The notes beneath the pieces are model-generated. The model was given only the letters and a program-made list of their open reading frames with translations, did no database searches and was not told the DNA's origin. DNA of 64,000 bases from Bacillus sp. X1(2014) (GTDB taxonomy: Bacteria; Bacillota; Bacilli; Bacillales_B; DSM-18226), in the NCBI RefSeq assembly GCF_007678255.1, contig NZ_VEED01000019.1, forward strand, positions 1 to 64,000, read 5' to 3'. Below are positions 63,457-64,000 of this stretch, piece by piece (positions within the stretch are counted from its first letter, which is position 1; every line of letters starts with the position of its first letter). The position numbers and the translations under genes are program-made.

Positions 63457-63969
63457 CTAAAATCCTCCCTTATTTTCTAATAATTCGCCTGAAACAGGTG
63501 GCTTATTATAACTATCATCTTTAAAGCCTTTCCCGTGTGGTACTGTTTGGTGACAGGATATACACTTTTCCTTTGCATCATGAGATACATTACTTAGCGT
63601 ACTCTTGTGACAAGAACTACAGTTGTCATTCATGATTTTTTCTGTGCGATCGGTGGCCTCAATCACATCCGGAATCTTCTTTGATCCGAGTGTGTTGAAA
63701 TAAATATGTGTCATCCCAGCGCGGCCTTTAAAAAATAATTTCCCTACTTCACTTTTATGAGGCAGATGGCAGTCATTACACTGTAAATCCGAGTGCGTAG
63801 AATCCATAAATGACTTATGCACGGATTTCATCGTATGACAGTTTTGACAAAAACCAGGAGAATCCAAGTAGGCCATTGTTTTAACCGTTGAAAAAGATAA
63901 AAACACACCAATTAGAAGTGCCAACACAATTAAAAACTTTTTGTCCATTTTCAGAAATTTTTTAACCAT
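63457..63969 (-). CDS. nrfH: cytochrome c nitrite reductase, membrane subunit NrfH
   Basis: 170-residue NapC/NirT-type tetraheme quinol dehydrogenase that feeds electrons from menaquinol to NrfA. One N-terminal membrane helix (about 11-30) is followed by four CxxCH motifs: CQNCH (41-45), CNDCH (64-68), CSSCH (117-121) and CISCH (136-140). The start at ATG 63969 follows GGGAGGTGAAGGA; a five-codon longer frame would bury that site. The gene precedes nrfA and its promoter lies beyond the window. Confidence 0.94.
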   Translation of the reverse strand: MVKKFLKMDKKFLIVLALLIGVFLSFSTVKTMAYLDSPGFCQNCHTMKSVHKSFMDSTHSDLQCNDCHLPHKSEVGKLFFKGRAGMTHIYFNTLGSKKIPDVIEATDRTEKIMNDNCSSCHKSTLSNVSHDAKEKCISCHQTVPHGKGFKDDSYNKPPVSGELLENKGGF

Positions 63970-64000
63970 TCCTTCACCTCCCATAGAATTTCTTTTCTCT

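Overview
This window is chromosomal DNA from a low-GC, spore-forming Bacillaceae. The backbone follows the Bacillus subtilis yt- region: rpsD, tyrS, acsA/acuABC, ccpA, aroA, ytxGHJ, murC, sftA, ytpQ/ytpP, ytoP, ytzB, ytnP, trmB, ytzH, ytmP, amyX, ytlR, ytlP, ytkP, dat, ytzE, ytzG/ytgP, ytfP, cse60, ytwF, leuS, yttB. Genes the B. subtilis backbone lacks are interleaved. The nrfHA pair for nitrite ammonification at the right edge points to a Neobacillus-like organism, but that placement is inference.

Layout. 0.3-3.0 kb: methionine gamma-lyase and a GAF-GGDEF diguanylate cyclase. 3.2-4.1 kb: rpsD with a long leader. 4.1-7.4 kb: an accessory patch with a broken L,D-transpeptidase, a CBS protein, an orphan SUKH immunity-type protein and three copies of a degenerate intergenic repeat. 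7.5-11.2 kb: a GlnK/GlnL-type two-component system divergent from a GltP-type glutamate symporter, with phased GlnL-type half-sites and a perfect cre box between them. 11.2-24.6 kb: tyrS with T-box, a class A PBP, acetate activation and its acetylation control, ccpA, the DAHP synthase/chorismate mutase and a ytxGHJ stress operon. 24.8-42.5 kb: peptidases, cell wall and division functions, thiol and redox proteins, tRNA and glycogen-type polymer metabolism, and cysteine and D-amino-acid metabolism. 43.2-50.6 kb: an inserted block with an amino acid permease, LysR, a YhgE-like export protein, ArsR/SRPBCC, a long E. coli-type SpeD and a PerR-box-controlled Dps. 50.9-54.9 kb: backbone genes ending with sporulation gene cse60. 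55.1-60.3 kb: the most unusual region, with three DUF3992/Ena-type endospore appendage subunit genes around ytwF-leuS, one interrupted by a single in-frame TGA. 60.4-64 kb: an MFS transporter and nrfA/nrfH.

Regulation readable in the sequence includes two T-boxes with specifiers (TAC for tyrS, CTC for leuS), two perfect cre boxes (mdeA, gltP), a perfect PerR box (dps), a GlnL direct repeat (gltP), a sigma-B-like promoter (ytxG), a CodY-like box (acsA/acuA) and many intrinsic terminators. Intergenic DNA also carries a 184-bp MITE-like element with a shorter relative and arrays of about 21-bp units. No rRNA, tRNA, CRISPR array or intact insertion sequence was seen. All function calls come from reading the sequence; no database search was run.
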